Shown here: piece after piece, positions 1 to 8,717 of the stretch | Layout of the letters: the number at the start of each line of letters is the position of its first letter | Position numbering within the stretch: the stretch's first letter is position 1 | Assembly (NCBI GenBank): GCA_004151065.3 | Contig: NWUY0300107791.1 | Span: 17,876-29,272, forward strand | DNA length: 11,397 nucleotides | From: Larix sibirica | Lineage: Eukaryota > Streptophyta > Pinopsida > Pinales > Pinaceae | Reading direction: 5' to 3' | Notes under the pieces: generated by a model | Seen by the model: only the letters and a program-made list of their open reading frames with translations | Database searches by the model: none | Told to the model about the DNA's origin: nothing | Translations under genes and position numbers: made by a program

Positions 1-347
1 AGACAAGCTATCTTCTTCCGAAAGGAGAACAAATACCATCTCACAAAAGATGGAGTGGAATATATTATTAGAGCTCATAGCATGGAAGCTAACTCATCAC
101 TTAGTGCAGGGCACATGAAGAGAGTTATCAATTCTATAAATCCCCTTGTGCTTATGGTTGTAAAAGCAAAAGACCTTGATAAGTCTAATGATGCTTCTGA
201 TCATAAGAAGGAATTTCTTGATATGGGACAAGCCTCTCAATGGGGAGGAAAGCAACAATAAGCTTCTGACATCGTGAAAGAGAAGATCAGTCTAGAACCA
301 ATATCAGCCTTGCCAGACCTGTAACAACCATTCAAGATTGATTCCAT
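1..347 (+). pseudogene. Ty3/gypsy pol fragment: protease-RT spacer joined to RT/RNase H connection
   Basis: Frame 1 reads through the whole stretch with only two stops (259-261 and 322-324). Residues 1-75 (FFRKENKYHLTKDGVEYIIRAH, then a GHMKR and LMVVKAKD stretch) resemble the spacer between protease and RT in plant Ty3/gypsy polyproteins. At about 225-345 the frame changes abruptly to SQWGGKQQ, ASDIVKEKI, ALPDL and QPFKIDS. That is the pattern of the RT/RNase H connection (W-E-QQ-AF--LK-K, then ALPD and PF-I-TDAS). The RT palm, including the YVDD active site, which should lie between them, is absent. The start lies outside the window. No function is possible now. Family assignment is from remembered motif patterns. 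It could be any of several gypsy lineages, and a chromovirus-like element is my guess. Confidence 0.62.
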
Positions 348-408
348 GAGAGAAGATATGCTTTTTAGACCTCCTTTTTCCGCGTCTATTATTTTTGAAG
401 AATGCTTC

Positions 409-1020
409 CTTAGCTCATGTCAACTATGTTGAATGATATGCTATTGATGAAGTTTCCAGAGGTGCATGTGAGGGGCTAATCCATGGTTTGCAGATGAAGA
501 GGTTTGATTTACAGGAAAAGCTACTCTACCATTTGGGGAACCTTTTTATTCCTACCTTGAAGAAAGTGCATGTAATTGGAGAAGCTTGCACTTCTCATGT
601 ATTTGGGCATTTATGGGTAGAGAGGATTTTATTTCATTTGTATTGGATGGAAATGATTGTAACCATGAATGTAAATGGGTGTGTGTTGTGATTTTGTAAG
701 CCCGCTAACAGAAAATTGGGGTTGTACACATCACTCTCTATTTCTTCTCATCCTTGGGAGAGTATCTCCATGGATTTTGTAGGGGGATTGACTATGTAAA
801 AAATGGTTCATGTAGTGATGGATATGTGTATATTGATGCCATGTAAAAAGCAGGCCACTTATGAGAAAACTAATCTCCCATTCTTTCAACTGAATATAAG
901 TATTGCTTTCTATCCACAAACAGATAGATAGGTAGAGGTAGTCGACTGAACAATGGTTCCTTTCATCCAGAAGCTTCAACAGGTACACCAATTAGTCCAA
1001 GAATATGAAAAAACCAGGTG
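409..1020 (+). pseudogene. Ty3/gypsy integrase fragment, internally deleted
   Basis: Frame 2 carries the remains of an integrase. Positions 488-691 give KRFDLQEKLLYHLGNLFIP, then EACTSHVFGHLWVERILFHLY, matching the H2C2 zinc-binding region (the first His of the usual EAHTSH is Cys). After a stop at 689-691 the frame goes on to WESISMDFVGGL at about 750-790, which holds the first catalytic Asp. It continues to CILMPCKK and then AFYPQTD with a following VEVV, which holds the catalytic Glu. The block with the middle catalytic Asp (the SDRD segment) is missing, as is the DRFSK part of the core. At 958-1010 the frame reads FIQKLQQVHQLVQEYEKT, typical of the segment after the core. There are in-frame stops at 689, 800, 929 and 947. 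It probably belongs to the same element as 1-347, with about 60 unaligned bases between. It is dead, because a DDE enzyme lacking one Asp cannot work. Confidence 0.72.
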
Positions 1021-1308
1021 GAACAGGAAGGGAAGACTGAGGGAGCAATTCCCTCACCTATTCGTTGAATGTTAAGGCTTTTGGAGGCCCAAAAGATTCT
1101 AAATGGGGAGGAATGATCTAGGAGGATCTTAAAAGGCCTAAATTTCAAAGTCCTCAATTCTCATCAATGTTAGTATCATCACGAATATCTCTTCGATACA
1201 ATTCAAATGACATTCCTTTCACCTTAATTGGACTCCGGATGAGGAGTTATTAGCTTATGAAGTTTTGGAAAAACAATAAATTTTAGTGTGCAGAATGGAA
1301 AACAAAAT
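1021..1308 (+). other. possible far 3' end of gypsy pol, unresolved
   Basis: By position this stretch should hold the C-terminal integrase or chromodomain region and the 3' untranslated part of the gypsy element. I cannot align any frame convincingly. A short open tail ending at a TAA near 1278 reads WTPDEELLAYEVLEKQ in one frame, but I do not recognise it as a domain. No polypurine tract or LTR start is clear. Confidence 0.25.
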
Positions 1309-1342
1309 GCCGTGTGGCACCACTGAAAGGGTGCCACATGGC
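1309..1342. repeat. inverted repeat, 13-bp arms with 8-bp loop
   Basis: The left arm GCCGTGTGGCACC (1309-1321) and right arm GGTGCCACATGGC (1330-1342) are reverse complements at 12 of 13 positions. The single mismatch is a G/T that can still pair as a wobble in RNA. The loop is ACTGAAAG. The inner 9 bp are perfect. No flanking T-run is present, so it is not a convincing terminator. Its position in probable LTR or element-edge DNA suggests an RNA hairpin or an incidental palindrome. Confidence 0.8.
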
Positions 1343-2236
1343 CTATACGATGCCTACATGGAAGCCCTTTGTGATGACACATGGAAGGGTAAGTTGGCAT
1401 CCCCGTGGAAATCTTGGTGGACGTAGCATTCTCTAGCTTCAACACGTGGCATGTGATGTGGTACTTGGATTAGTTGACATTTGATGTGGCATCAGAAGTG
1501 GACCAATGGAGGGACACCATGTGGAAACCCCCAATTGACATATGGACTTGTTTGTTGGGCCAAAATTTATTTAGAGTCGACAAGTTTTGAACCCATGACC
1601 TCTGCCACACTACTCCAGCGCCCTAATTGTTCCTCCCATTGTTGTTTCTTAATAGCCATGTGTCAAAAATTCGAACGGAATGAAGTATGGGGGTAAAGGG
1701 CCAACCAATCGGTGATGGAATCTGGCTATCGGACTGGCCAAACCCCCATTTAAAAGGTTGTTGGCACATAACCACAAAATTGGTGGGAAATCCTAAGTGC
1801 AACCAACACATATATGGAAAGGGGTTATAACAAATAGTTATATGTGTAACAACTGTAACAAATATTCCAACGACGGGGCATACAAAAAACATGTTATATG
1901 AATGAATATTGTTAATACATTGTACCCGAACCAAGTGGGACGATCGATAGATAGGTCCCAAGTCCCGACATAAAAAATGTACTATTTGGTACATATGGTA
2001 ACAATTTGTCAACAAACAATGTATTTGGTATATCAACTGCCAAAGTTTTGGGTATGTGGTTATAGGAAGGGTCCAACAAATGTGCCATTTATAAAATAAT
2101 TTGTAACCAATTCTCAATGAAAGGGATAAGCATAGATCCATGCTAATCATGCCACCAAGGGGAACTCCAAACTATTTAATCCCATGCCATTCAACATTGA
2201 GGGGGGAGATCCATTGGGAATATCCAAGTGCTTATG
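1343..2236. other. non-coding stretch, possibly decayed LTR
   Basis: No frame shows a recognisable protein. There are TATA-like strings at about 1750 (TTTAAAAGG, downstream of CCAATCGG at about 1707) and at about 2089 (TTTATAAAAT). This fits decayed LTR or promoter-bearing repeat DNA, but I could not define TG...CA ends, a primer-binding site or a duplicated flank. A short + strand frame around 2149-2235 starting MPPRGTPNYL could be the start of a gag-like frame, but the support is weak. Confidence 0.4.
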
Positions 2237-2668
2237 GGCACAATTTCTCTATGTAAGCCTACATTGTGAGAATAGAGAGAAGGAAACTATTATGGCCAGT
2301 ATTTGAGGTGAAGGTGTTAGTATTTATAGTCATTCTTCACTGAAATTACGAGCCGAAGTCACTGGTGCAGTTAGATTTTGGATTCAAGTAACATGTTTTC
2401 TCTAGTGTCAATATTGAGGTAACGCCATGTATTTTTCTATGTATTTATGCTAGGATAATTGAAGAGGCCTCTCCATTGAGAAGTGGGTCTAGAGACGTAG
2501 TCCATCCTTGGACAAAATCTGATATCACGTCTTGTCTTCTTCTTGTATGGTGTCTTCCTTCTTGTGTATGCTTATCCATGTATGGTGCACATATTCTTAA
2601 GTTCGTGCTCTTTTTATGCAATTCATGATAGTCATCGAATAAAAGATCCCGGATTAGAAACCCTTTCC
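2237..2668 (+). other. leader upstream of the LINE ORF1, with LTR-like sequence
   Basis: Between the non-coding stretch and the LINE ORF1 lies about 430 bp of untranslated-looking DNA. Around 2480-2545 (AGAGACGTAGTCCATCCTTGG and following) it resembles the distal part of some plant copia LTRs to my eye. It could equally be the LINE 5' untranslated region, since the ORF1 frame is open upstream from 2543. I cannot place the boundary. Confidence 0.3.
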
Positions 2669-4250
2669 ATGAAGTTTACAAGATCGTTAGGAGCAAAATG
2701 GATTGCCTCGAGCAATACTTTGACTTTAGAGGTTGAGCAAGTAGGTCTAGGGTTTTTTGGGTTGAAATTGAGTGAGGAGGATCTGTGTGGAGTTGGGTTG
2801 GTGAAAGCAGTGATTGGAGAAAAGATAAAGAGGAAGTGAGTTTCCAAATCTAGAGGGAATGGCATAACACTTGTTGTTGGAAAAGAAGTTCAGGTGGAGA
2901 AGATAGGGTTACTGTTAGGAAAAACTCTCGTGGTAAAATTCCTAGGGTGCAAGATGAGCTCTAAAATCTTTAACCTATGGATATATAAGAACTAGTATCG
3001 CATGCTGGATTATGGCCCTATCGTTCACCTGCTTGAGAAATGATGGATAGGATTTATTTTTTGGATGGAGGAGGATGCCTCTAAAATATTAAGAAGTTAG
3101 TGGTTCTGTGACAGATCCTATTTGTATTTCAAACCATGACATCCTGCTTTTACTGTGCATTAGGAATTTGTCATCTTGACTCTAGTTTGGGTAAAGTTAC
3201 CTCGGCTTCCGATCGAGCTTTGGAACAACAATTTCTTGAAGGATATCGGTGATTCCCTAGGTAAGTTCTTACTTGCCAATGATTCCTTTAAATCTTATTT
3301 TGCTCAATCTTTGGAAAATATCCTAGTGGAAATCAATGTGAGTTTAGGGTTGTATGAATCCATTGAAAAGGAAGTAGGTTCCTCCAAACGGTTTTAGGTT
3401 CTCAACTATGAGAATTTACCGTTAGCCGCAATCAGTGTCATATGTATGGGCACACAACCATAGACTGTGATAAACCCTTTGTTAAGAAAATATGGATAGC
3501 TAAGGATTCTAAGGTCTCTCCCATCCCTAATGTGTGGAATACGCCCTCTATGAACCCTCCTCCAAATTCGACGGGGTTTGTGAAAGAGTTTGGGGTTATG
3601 GACGAGTCAATCTCTTTGACGATGAAGAAGGATTGTGGGGTGATGGAGGAGTTACAAGTTGGATCTCTAGTCATCCTAGTGGAGATATTAGGACCCTAAG
3701 ACCCCATGGTTCCCTAAAATATAGATCTTTCCTCCTCCCAACAGATGAAATTAGAGGAGATCTGGAGTAAAAGCTTAAATTCCTTATGGGAGAACTAGTG
3801 CCTTTCTCCCTCAGTAGAGGCTCTGGTGGATATACCTGTTTCCCAATTTGACTATCAGACGGATCTCCCCAAATAAGTAGATCTTGACAAAAGGTCAATT
3901 CATGGTGGATCCTCCCTCGATGTATCCCTTACTCATAAAATTCTCTTTCCTCCTGGAGATTTTACTATTAATCTCTCGAATGGCACTAAGAGCAGTCTCC
4001 AGGATTCAAAAAGGTCTTTGGGATAATCAAGGAAGGAGGTGGTGTCTCCGAGGAAGTGAGAAGGTGGCCACTATCAAATACATCCTTGCTCTTCTTCACA
4101 CTCTCAAGGGATCTGTCAATCTAGTGGGTCATATATGGATATTTTGAAGGAGCCTTGGGTTCGAAAGTTGGTCATAAGTCGGCCATAAATATTTTTCAAA
4201 TCTTGAGCATCTTGAGAGGTAAATTAGGGCAAAAAAATTCTTTTACTTAG
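2669..4250 (+). pseudogene. LINE ORF1 (gag-like, DUF4283-like domain plus CCHC zinc knuckle)
   Basis: Frame 2 carries the first half. The ATG at 2669 starts MKFTRSLGAKWIASSNTLTL. At about 2890-3350 it has the plant LINE ORF1 core: GLLLGKTLVVKFLG, WIGFIFWMEEDASKIL, WHPAF without its Trp codon, and VWVKLPRLPIELWNNNFL with IGDSLGKFLLAND. This is the DUF4283 pattern. A one-base frameshift near 3420 moves the frame to 1, where a zinc knuckle (3427-3468) and a low-complexity hydrophilic tail follow to about 4150. The stop is approximate. Several stops interrupt it, for example at 2837, 2990, 3041 and 3395. The known role of such proteins is to bind the LINE RNA in the ribonucleoprotein particle. 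The start is chosen because the frame is open and family-like from there, but an upstream start is possible. ORF2 begins about 40 bp after the approximate end. Confidence 0.8.
3427..3468 (+). other. degenerate CCHC zinc knuckle within LINE ORF1
   Basis: Frame 1 reads RNQCHMYGHTTIDC. The spacing fits C-X2-C-X4-H-X4-C exactly, except that the first Cys codon is CGC (Arg). One T-to-C change from TGC would explain it. Preceding YENLP in the other frame is the usual lead-in to this knuckle in plant LINE and retroelement gag proteins. The mutation should abolish normal zinc binding. Confidence 0.78.
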
Positions 4251-4289
4251 GTTTCTTAGAGAAGCTAATACCCCCCATGGGGTAGAGCC

Positions 4290-5317
4290 ATGGAATTTCT
4301 CTCTCTGAATGTGAGAGGCCTGGGGGGCTGAGCCAAACAACTGGACCTCAAAACACTAGTGAAATATAACAAGACCGATGTGCTATTCTTGTAAGAAATA
4401 ATGATAGCTGGTGAAACTATTGTCGAGATCCTTAAAAATATGTTTGTGAAATGAGAGTTTGTTTCATTGGATGATTTTGGATACTCGAGAGGCCTAGTAA
4501 GCAGATGGCGTTCTTCTATCTTTTTGATAAATTCTTATGTTGTTGTGTCATATCTATGCACAATAGTTTACAGTTTTGAATTGGGAAGGAATCTGCAACT
4601 AGTAAACGTTTATGGTATTTATGATGGACGAGAGATATTATGGAACTCTCTAATGTCAAATAAGTGACTTAGACTAGAGATGCTAATTGTGGGTGGGGAT
4701 CTTAACTTCACAATGAATAGACCATAAATTTTGGGAGAGAGAACAAGAGTTTACAGGCTGTCCAGATTCTTTGTAAACAAGTTTGAATCTACATGTACGG
4801 TGGACATCGAGCCACTAGATTTCAAGCCGACTTGGTAAAACAACCGGGCTGGAAATGCCGGAATAGAGAAACAACTTGATCGCTTCTTGATCCACCATCC
4901 ATTCCTTGAGTCATTATGCACTTATAAATCCTGGGTCGAGTCTTCTTTAGTTTATTGTCACTTTCCTATAGTGATGGAACTTAGTATTGTAATGGATAGA
5001 CCAAAGGATCCTTTCAAATATAATGCAACATGGGAAGCGGATGAGGATTTCAGGAAGCTGACGCACAGATCATGGAAGGACATTCCTTGGGCGCGTGAAA
5101 GGCTTGAGTCTCAAGACTGAAATATGAATATAATAGAACGACATTTGGAACGTTTTTATGGTTCATATACAGATGGATCATTTTCAGAGGAGGCCATTTC
5201 TTCTTTTAAAGGACTGGAGACCCTGAGTTCCAAACTCTTGCTGGATAGGGAGAATGATTGGAGGCTCAAAAACCGTGCAATATGGCTAGCCTTAGGTGAT
5301 AAAATACTGAATTATTT
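4290..5317 (+). pseudogene. LINE ORF2 part 1: apurinic-like endonuclease domain
   Basis: Frame 3 runs for about 1 kb with no frameshift, broken only by stops. The ATG at 4290 opens MEFLSLNVRGLGG, the usual start of plant L1 ORF2. Expected exonuclease-endonuclease-phosphatase motifs follow in order: Asn in LNVRGLG; L-stop-E where LQE is expected (Glu kept); ELGRNLQLVNVYG; GGDLNF with Asp at 4698 and Asn at 4704; TW; and LDRFLI with Asp at 4878. The terminal SDHFPI motif is changed to YCHFPI (4953-4970), which removes the catalytic Asp but keeps the His. The linker with KYNATWEADEDFRKLTH leads toward the RT. The known role is to nick target DNA for target-primed reverse transcription. Stops at 4329, 4392 and 4452, among others, rule out a product. 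Confidence 0.88.
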
Positions 5318-7011
5318 CATAAATTTTCAGCCTTTAGAAATAGTATAAATTCTATATGGGATTTAAAGGATGCACAAGGGAATTCTATTACAGGTTTTCA
5401 TGGATCGGTTGACTTAGGTGTAAAACATTTATCCTCTCTTCTCGAAGAACTAACTCATGCTAACATAGATGATATATTAAAGGTGATATCATTCTCCCCT
5501 AAATGATTGAGGAGGAGGATAATGCTCAGTTGTTCAAGGAAATCACGAACGATGAACTTACAGGTAATGAATTTTTTTTAGAAAGAAATAAGTCCTAGCC
5601 TAGATGGATGGATGGACAATCGAGTTTTTCTTGACTTTTATGAATTAGTTGGAGCAGACCTCCTCAAAATGGTGGAAGAAGTTAGAACTCAAGGTAAGAT
5701 ATCAAGAATTCTTAATGAAACATTTCTTGCTATAATACCTAAATAGGATCACCCGATTTGTTTTGATGGATTTAGATCAATTGCTTTATGTAATTGTTCC
5801 TTCAAAATTGTATCAAAGGTCTTGGAAAAGCATATTAAGCCTTTTCTATCTAGATTTATTGCCCCATAACTATTTGCTTTTCTTGAGGGATGTTTATCCA
5901 AAAAGAAATTGGGTCTACTAAGGAGGCCTTATACTCTATCAAAGTGTCATCCATCCATGCCTTTTTTCTTAAAATTGAACTTTCTAAAGCTTATGATTGT
6001 GTGTCTTGGCTCTTCCTAAGACTTCAGTTGCTCCATCTAGGGTTTTCTCTCAAAATTGTCAATGGTTAATGAGTTGTGTCTATACTGCTAGTTTTTCAGT
6101 ACTTATCAATGGATCCAACTCCCCTTTTTTTCAATATTCTCAGGGGATGATGCAAGGAGACCATTTATCTCCTTATTTATTTTTACTCATAGCTGAGGGT
6201 ATAAGCAGAGCTATTCACCAGACAAGAATTCAAGGAAGATATAAGGGAGTTACAATTGTTGGATCTATTTCTTCTTCACACCTTCTATTTGTTAATGACA
6301 TACTTTTGTTTGGATTGGGTTCAGTAAAGGAGGGACAGGTCATGAAGGAAATTTTAATTATTTTCTCTTCAACTATAAGCATGGTTATAAATCTAGTAAA
6401 ATCGGCATTGTACTCTTTTGGGTTGGAAGATTCCATTGTTTGGAACCTTGGCAGAATTTTCAATATTCCTCTACAAAATTGGGATGGAGGAATAAAATAT
6501 ATGGGATACCTATTAAAACTAAACAAATACATGAAATTAGACTGGAATTGGCTTATCTCGAGAATGGAAAATAAAATCAACCAATGGTGTAATTGATGGA
6601 TTTCAAGGGGTGGAATATTGTTTTTGATCAAGTTAGTCATTGAAGCCATGCTTGTTTACTAGCATACACTTGCCTCCATTCCCAAAGGTATTTTGTAGAA
6701 GATAAGAAGGCTATGTGCTAATTATCTCTGGAAATGTAGTCTAGAGTACAAAGGTACTCATTGGGCTCGGTGGGAGGTATTAGCTAGAACTAAATAATTC
6801 AGTGGATGGAGTATCAATGATCTAAATCTGTTTGGTAGATCTCTAGCTACCAAATTCCTTTAGCAAGTTTTCACTAAAGATAGTTTGTTGTGTAGGATAA
6901 TACATCAAAAATAAATTTTTCCTGGCAGCTTGATGGATTGGATTAGGAATACAAGGAATACAACTCTTCAAGCATCAAATCATTGGAGTGATCTATATTC
7001 AACATTTTTAT
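5318..7011 (+). pseudogene. LINE ORF2 part 2: reverse transcriptase domain
   Basis: The RT is spread over all three frames: frame 2 from 5318 (SIWDLKDAQG), frame 1 from about 5503 (MIEEEDNAQLFKEI), frame 2 from about 5591 (SPSLDGW, FLAIIPK, FRSIALCN), frame 1 from about 5908, then frame 3 from about 6060 to 7011. Motif A reads KIELSKAYD (5971-5997), with Glu where the family has the catalytic Asp. Motif B reads QGDHLSPYLFLLIAEG (6153 on), with His for Pro. Motif C reads FVNDILLF (6288 on), with Asn for the first catalytic Asp of F-DD. The thumb-like region (KYMGYLLKLN, NQWCN) and the downstream HTLASIPKGIL and RWEVLART stretches continue in frame 3 past a stop at 6594. With both catalytic Asp positions changed plus at least five frameshifts, the enzyme is dead. 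Family assignment is firm. Confidence 0.92.
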
Positions 7012-7379
7012 GGTAATCATCTAGGATGGAAAGTTGGGAAGGGTTATCAAGTAATACTTGGCACTAAATCCATTTTGGGATGCTCTCAACATACCTTCCT
7101 CAATCCCGATTTTATTGTACATATTCAATTAATAGGCTTATGTACCTTGAAAAAAATAGGGAAAGAGGATGATACCTCTATCTAGAGGCAAGGATGGATT
7201 TCTTCTCTAGAGGTAGGTCTCAAAGGCCCACAGGCTCAATAGTGGGACATATATATTGAAGAGTTGAAAATGGATCATATAATATTAGATGAGGGTCCAT
7301 ATGAGATAGCATGGGCATGGAAAGGGGAAGATAGTGAATATGTTGTCTCATTGGGCTATGATTCTCTACATCAGCCTAT
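7012..7379 (+). pseudogene. LINE ORF2 part 3: post-RT region up to the LTR insertion
   Basis: After a frameshift near 7012 the reading moves from frame 3 to frame 1: GNHLGWKVGKGYQVILGTKS, then IGKEDDTSI, a stop at 7183, RQGWISS, and WAWKGEDSEYVVSLGYDSLH. This is the spacer that leads into the zf-RVT domain in plant L1 ORF2, where the pattern is GDG-Y-V-S-GY. The frame stops abruptly after HQP at the LTR boundary and resumes at 8820. Three in-frame stops are visible before the junction (7183, 7222 and 7252 region). It is non-functional. Confidence 0.82.
7375..7379. repeat. left target-site duplication of the solo LTR (CCTAT)
   Basis: CCTAT directly precedes the TGTTG start of the LTR, and CTTAC (8820-8824) directly follows its CAACA end. 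The two match at 3 of 5 bases. Both differences are C/T and are explained by one C-to-T change in each copy of an original CCTAC. Independent support comes from the LINE frame, which rejoins exactly if one copy is removed. Confidence 0.8.
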
Positions 7380-7930
7380 TGTTGAATGAAGTTGTCATTG
7401 ATGTCGATAGGGTCAAGAGATATTTGTCATTGAGCTTATGATATTGCTTGAGTAATGTTGATGAAGCCTTCAAAATCCTTGAAGGAGCCTTGACATAAGT
7501 GTATATAACTCCAAAGTGGTCCCCTTATGGCATAACTATTAAGCATGGCCTTCACATGATGATATAACATGTGGATACTTCCACACGCCCAGTTTTAGTG
7601 GTACACAAATGGAGCAAATACCTAAATCCATGGAAGATGCCCCTAAAGTAATGATGATGTGTCCACATACCATGATGAAGTGAAACTTGAAGAAGTCCCA
7701 AAGCCCCTTGATGAAGAGATGAAGCCATAAAGTAAATATCTAAAGAAAATTGAAGAATCCCATAAAGCAATGGAATATGTCCACTTGGAATTCCCTGATG
7801 AAGCCATGAAGCGGTCAAGAAGACAAGTCAAATCCCATTGAACCATTAAATAAGCCCCAGTATCACAGACACAAATTAATGATAAGTTATAGGTCATCCC
7901 TAAAGTGAACTAAAAGTGACCTTAGACTTG

Positions 7931-7938
7931 TATAAATA
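7931..7938 (+). promoter_or_regulatory. TATA box of the solo LTR
   Basis: TATAAATA lies about 550 bp into the LTR. A start site would be expected about 25-35 bp downstream, near 7962 (TTCATTTTACTCATCC). This would mark the U3/R boundary. It is a consensus match only; activity is unknown. Confidence 0.55.
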
Positions 7939-8134
7939 AGAGTTGAAACATTTCATTTTACTCATCCAAGTTGGATATCTCTCATGTGCAAGTACAAGAG
8001 AAGAAGAGCGAAGGTACAAGAGGAGTATCTTGTGAAGAGGTTGAAGGATGATCTAGGGTTTCTCTCTTATTTCTTTGTCTTGGAAAAAGTATGGACTAGG
8101 GTTTCTCTTGTGAAAGTGCATGTTTCTAATGGAC

Positions 8135-8224
8135 TAGGGTTCATCTTGTGATCTTGGAAAAGGTATAAATCTTGCATATGTATTAGGGCACATGCTTCTC
8201 ATGTAATAGGGTTCATCTTGTGAT
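8135..8224 (+). repeat. 18-bp direct repeat in the LTR, two copies 72 bp apart
   Basis: TAGGGTTCATCTTGTGAT occurs at 8135-8152 and again at 8207-8224, identical over 18 bases. Related CTAGGGTTTCTCTTGTGA occurs just upstream at about 8096, and CTAGGGTTTCTCTC at about 8051. The downstream half of the LTR is built partly from diverged short repeats of this AGGGTTT type. Confidence 0.75.
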
Positions 8225-8390
8225 ATTGTAAAAGGGTTAGGAGATAATAACGATGTTATGAAGGTGGAGAATCAAACAAATGAAGTCTATGGATGGTTGT
8301 TTCTAGGGTTTGATTATAGATTTGAGAGATACCTTCTTGAAGGTTTTATTGTAGATTTGGAGGACATATATATTTGAGGCATGTATAGGT

Positions 8391-8508
8391 TGACATAATG
8401 ACAATGACAATGATAGTGGCATTGACAATTCCATTGATAGTGATAGTGATAGTGAATATAGTGACAGTGTGAAGATAGTGACAATGTGAAGACAATGACA
8501 ATGACATA
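8391..8508. repeat. imperfect 6-bp microsatellite-like tract (GACAAT/GATAGT)
   Basis: About 118 bp consist mostly of GACAAT, GATAGT and GACAGT hexamers, with interruptions such as GGCATT and GTGAAGA. The purest runs are GATAGTGATAGTGATAGT at about 8436-8453 and GACAATGACAATGACA near 8491. The tract lies inside the solo LTR, in the expected R/U5 part. It probably expanded by slippage. Confidence 0.8.
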
Positions 8509-8597
8509 TTGATACTCTTACTCATATCAGGGTGGTAGGGTGGTTCTAGGGTGAGGATTGGTGTACTCTCTACAAGTTGAAGCTTGTTCTTTGGGAT

Positions 8598-8717
8598 GTG
8601 GGTTATTCCTTCCAGTTGTATCTAGTAAAGTTAGGGTGTTGTAGACTCCTTCTTATGGGTGCTAAATAAATAAGGGAGTGGGTGATTCCTTCCAATGGGT
8701 GCTGGTAAATAAATTGA
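8598..8717 (+). repeat. three diverged tandem copies of a 40-bp unit near the LTR 3' end
   Basis: Copies start at 8598, 8638 and 8678, exactly 40 bp apart. Each has the pattern GT-G-TGATTCCTTCCAATGGGTGCTAAATAAAT with differences. The last two copies each contain an AATAAA (8665-8670 and 8708-8713), so the unit duplicates the polyadenylation signal. The first copy lacks it, reading TATCTAGTAAAG there. Confidence 0.75.
8665..8713 (+). terminator. duplicated AATAAA polyadenylation signals of the solo LTR
   Basis: Two AATAAA hexamers (8665-8670, 8708-8713) lie about 110-155 bp before the LTR end, downstream of the TATA box. Their location fits the R/U5 polyadenylation signal of an LTR element. 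Hexamers like this also occur by chance in AT-rich DNA, so the assignment rests on position. Confidence 0.45.

Noticed and set aside
1587-1600. TTGAACCCATGACC string resembling the T-arm of a tRNA or a Pol III B box
   Set aside because: There is no cloverleaf, no A box at the right distance and no terminator around it. Similar strings are common in plant repeats.
1623-2150. 175-codon open frame on the minus strand
   Set aside because: Long for this window, but the protein has a Cys/Tyr/Ile-rich composition with no recognisable motif. It starts and ends in repeat-like AT-rich DNA and has no neighbours or conserved signals. It is most likely chance.
2543-2668. Upstream in-frame extension of LINE ORF1 from 2543
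   Set aside because: The frame is open but the residues look like untranslated leader (Cys/Phe/Tyr-rich) and do not resemble the ORF1 N-terminus. The ATG at 2669 is preferred.
3438-3770. Two + strand frames and one minus-strand frame overlapping the LINE ORF1 tail
   Set aside because: Only frame 1 continues the zinc knuckle. The frame 3 and minus-strand readings have no family-like sequence.
6230-6649. 139-codon minus-strand frame
   Set aside because: It is antisense to the well-supported RT domain in frame 3. Its sequence is the shadow of the RT coding and has no motif of its own.
7552-7897. Two overlapping minus-strand frames of 84-88 codons
   Set aside because: They lie entirely inside the U3 part of the solo LTR, which is non-coding. 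No domain is visible in either.
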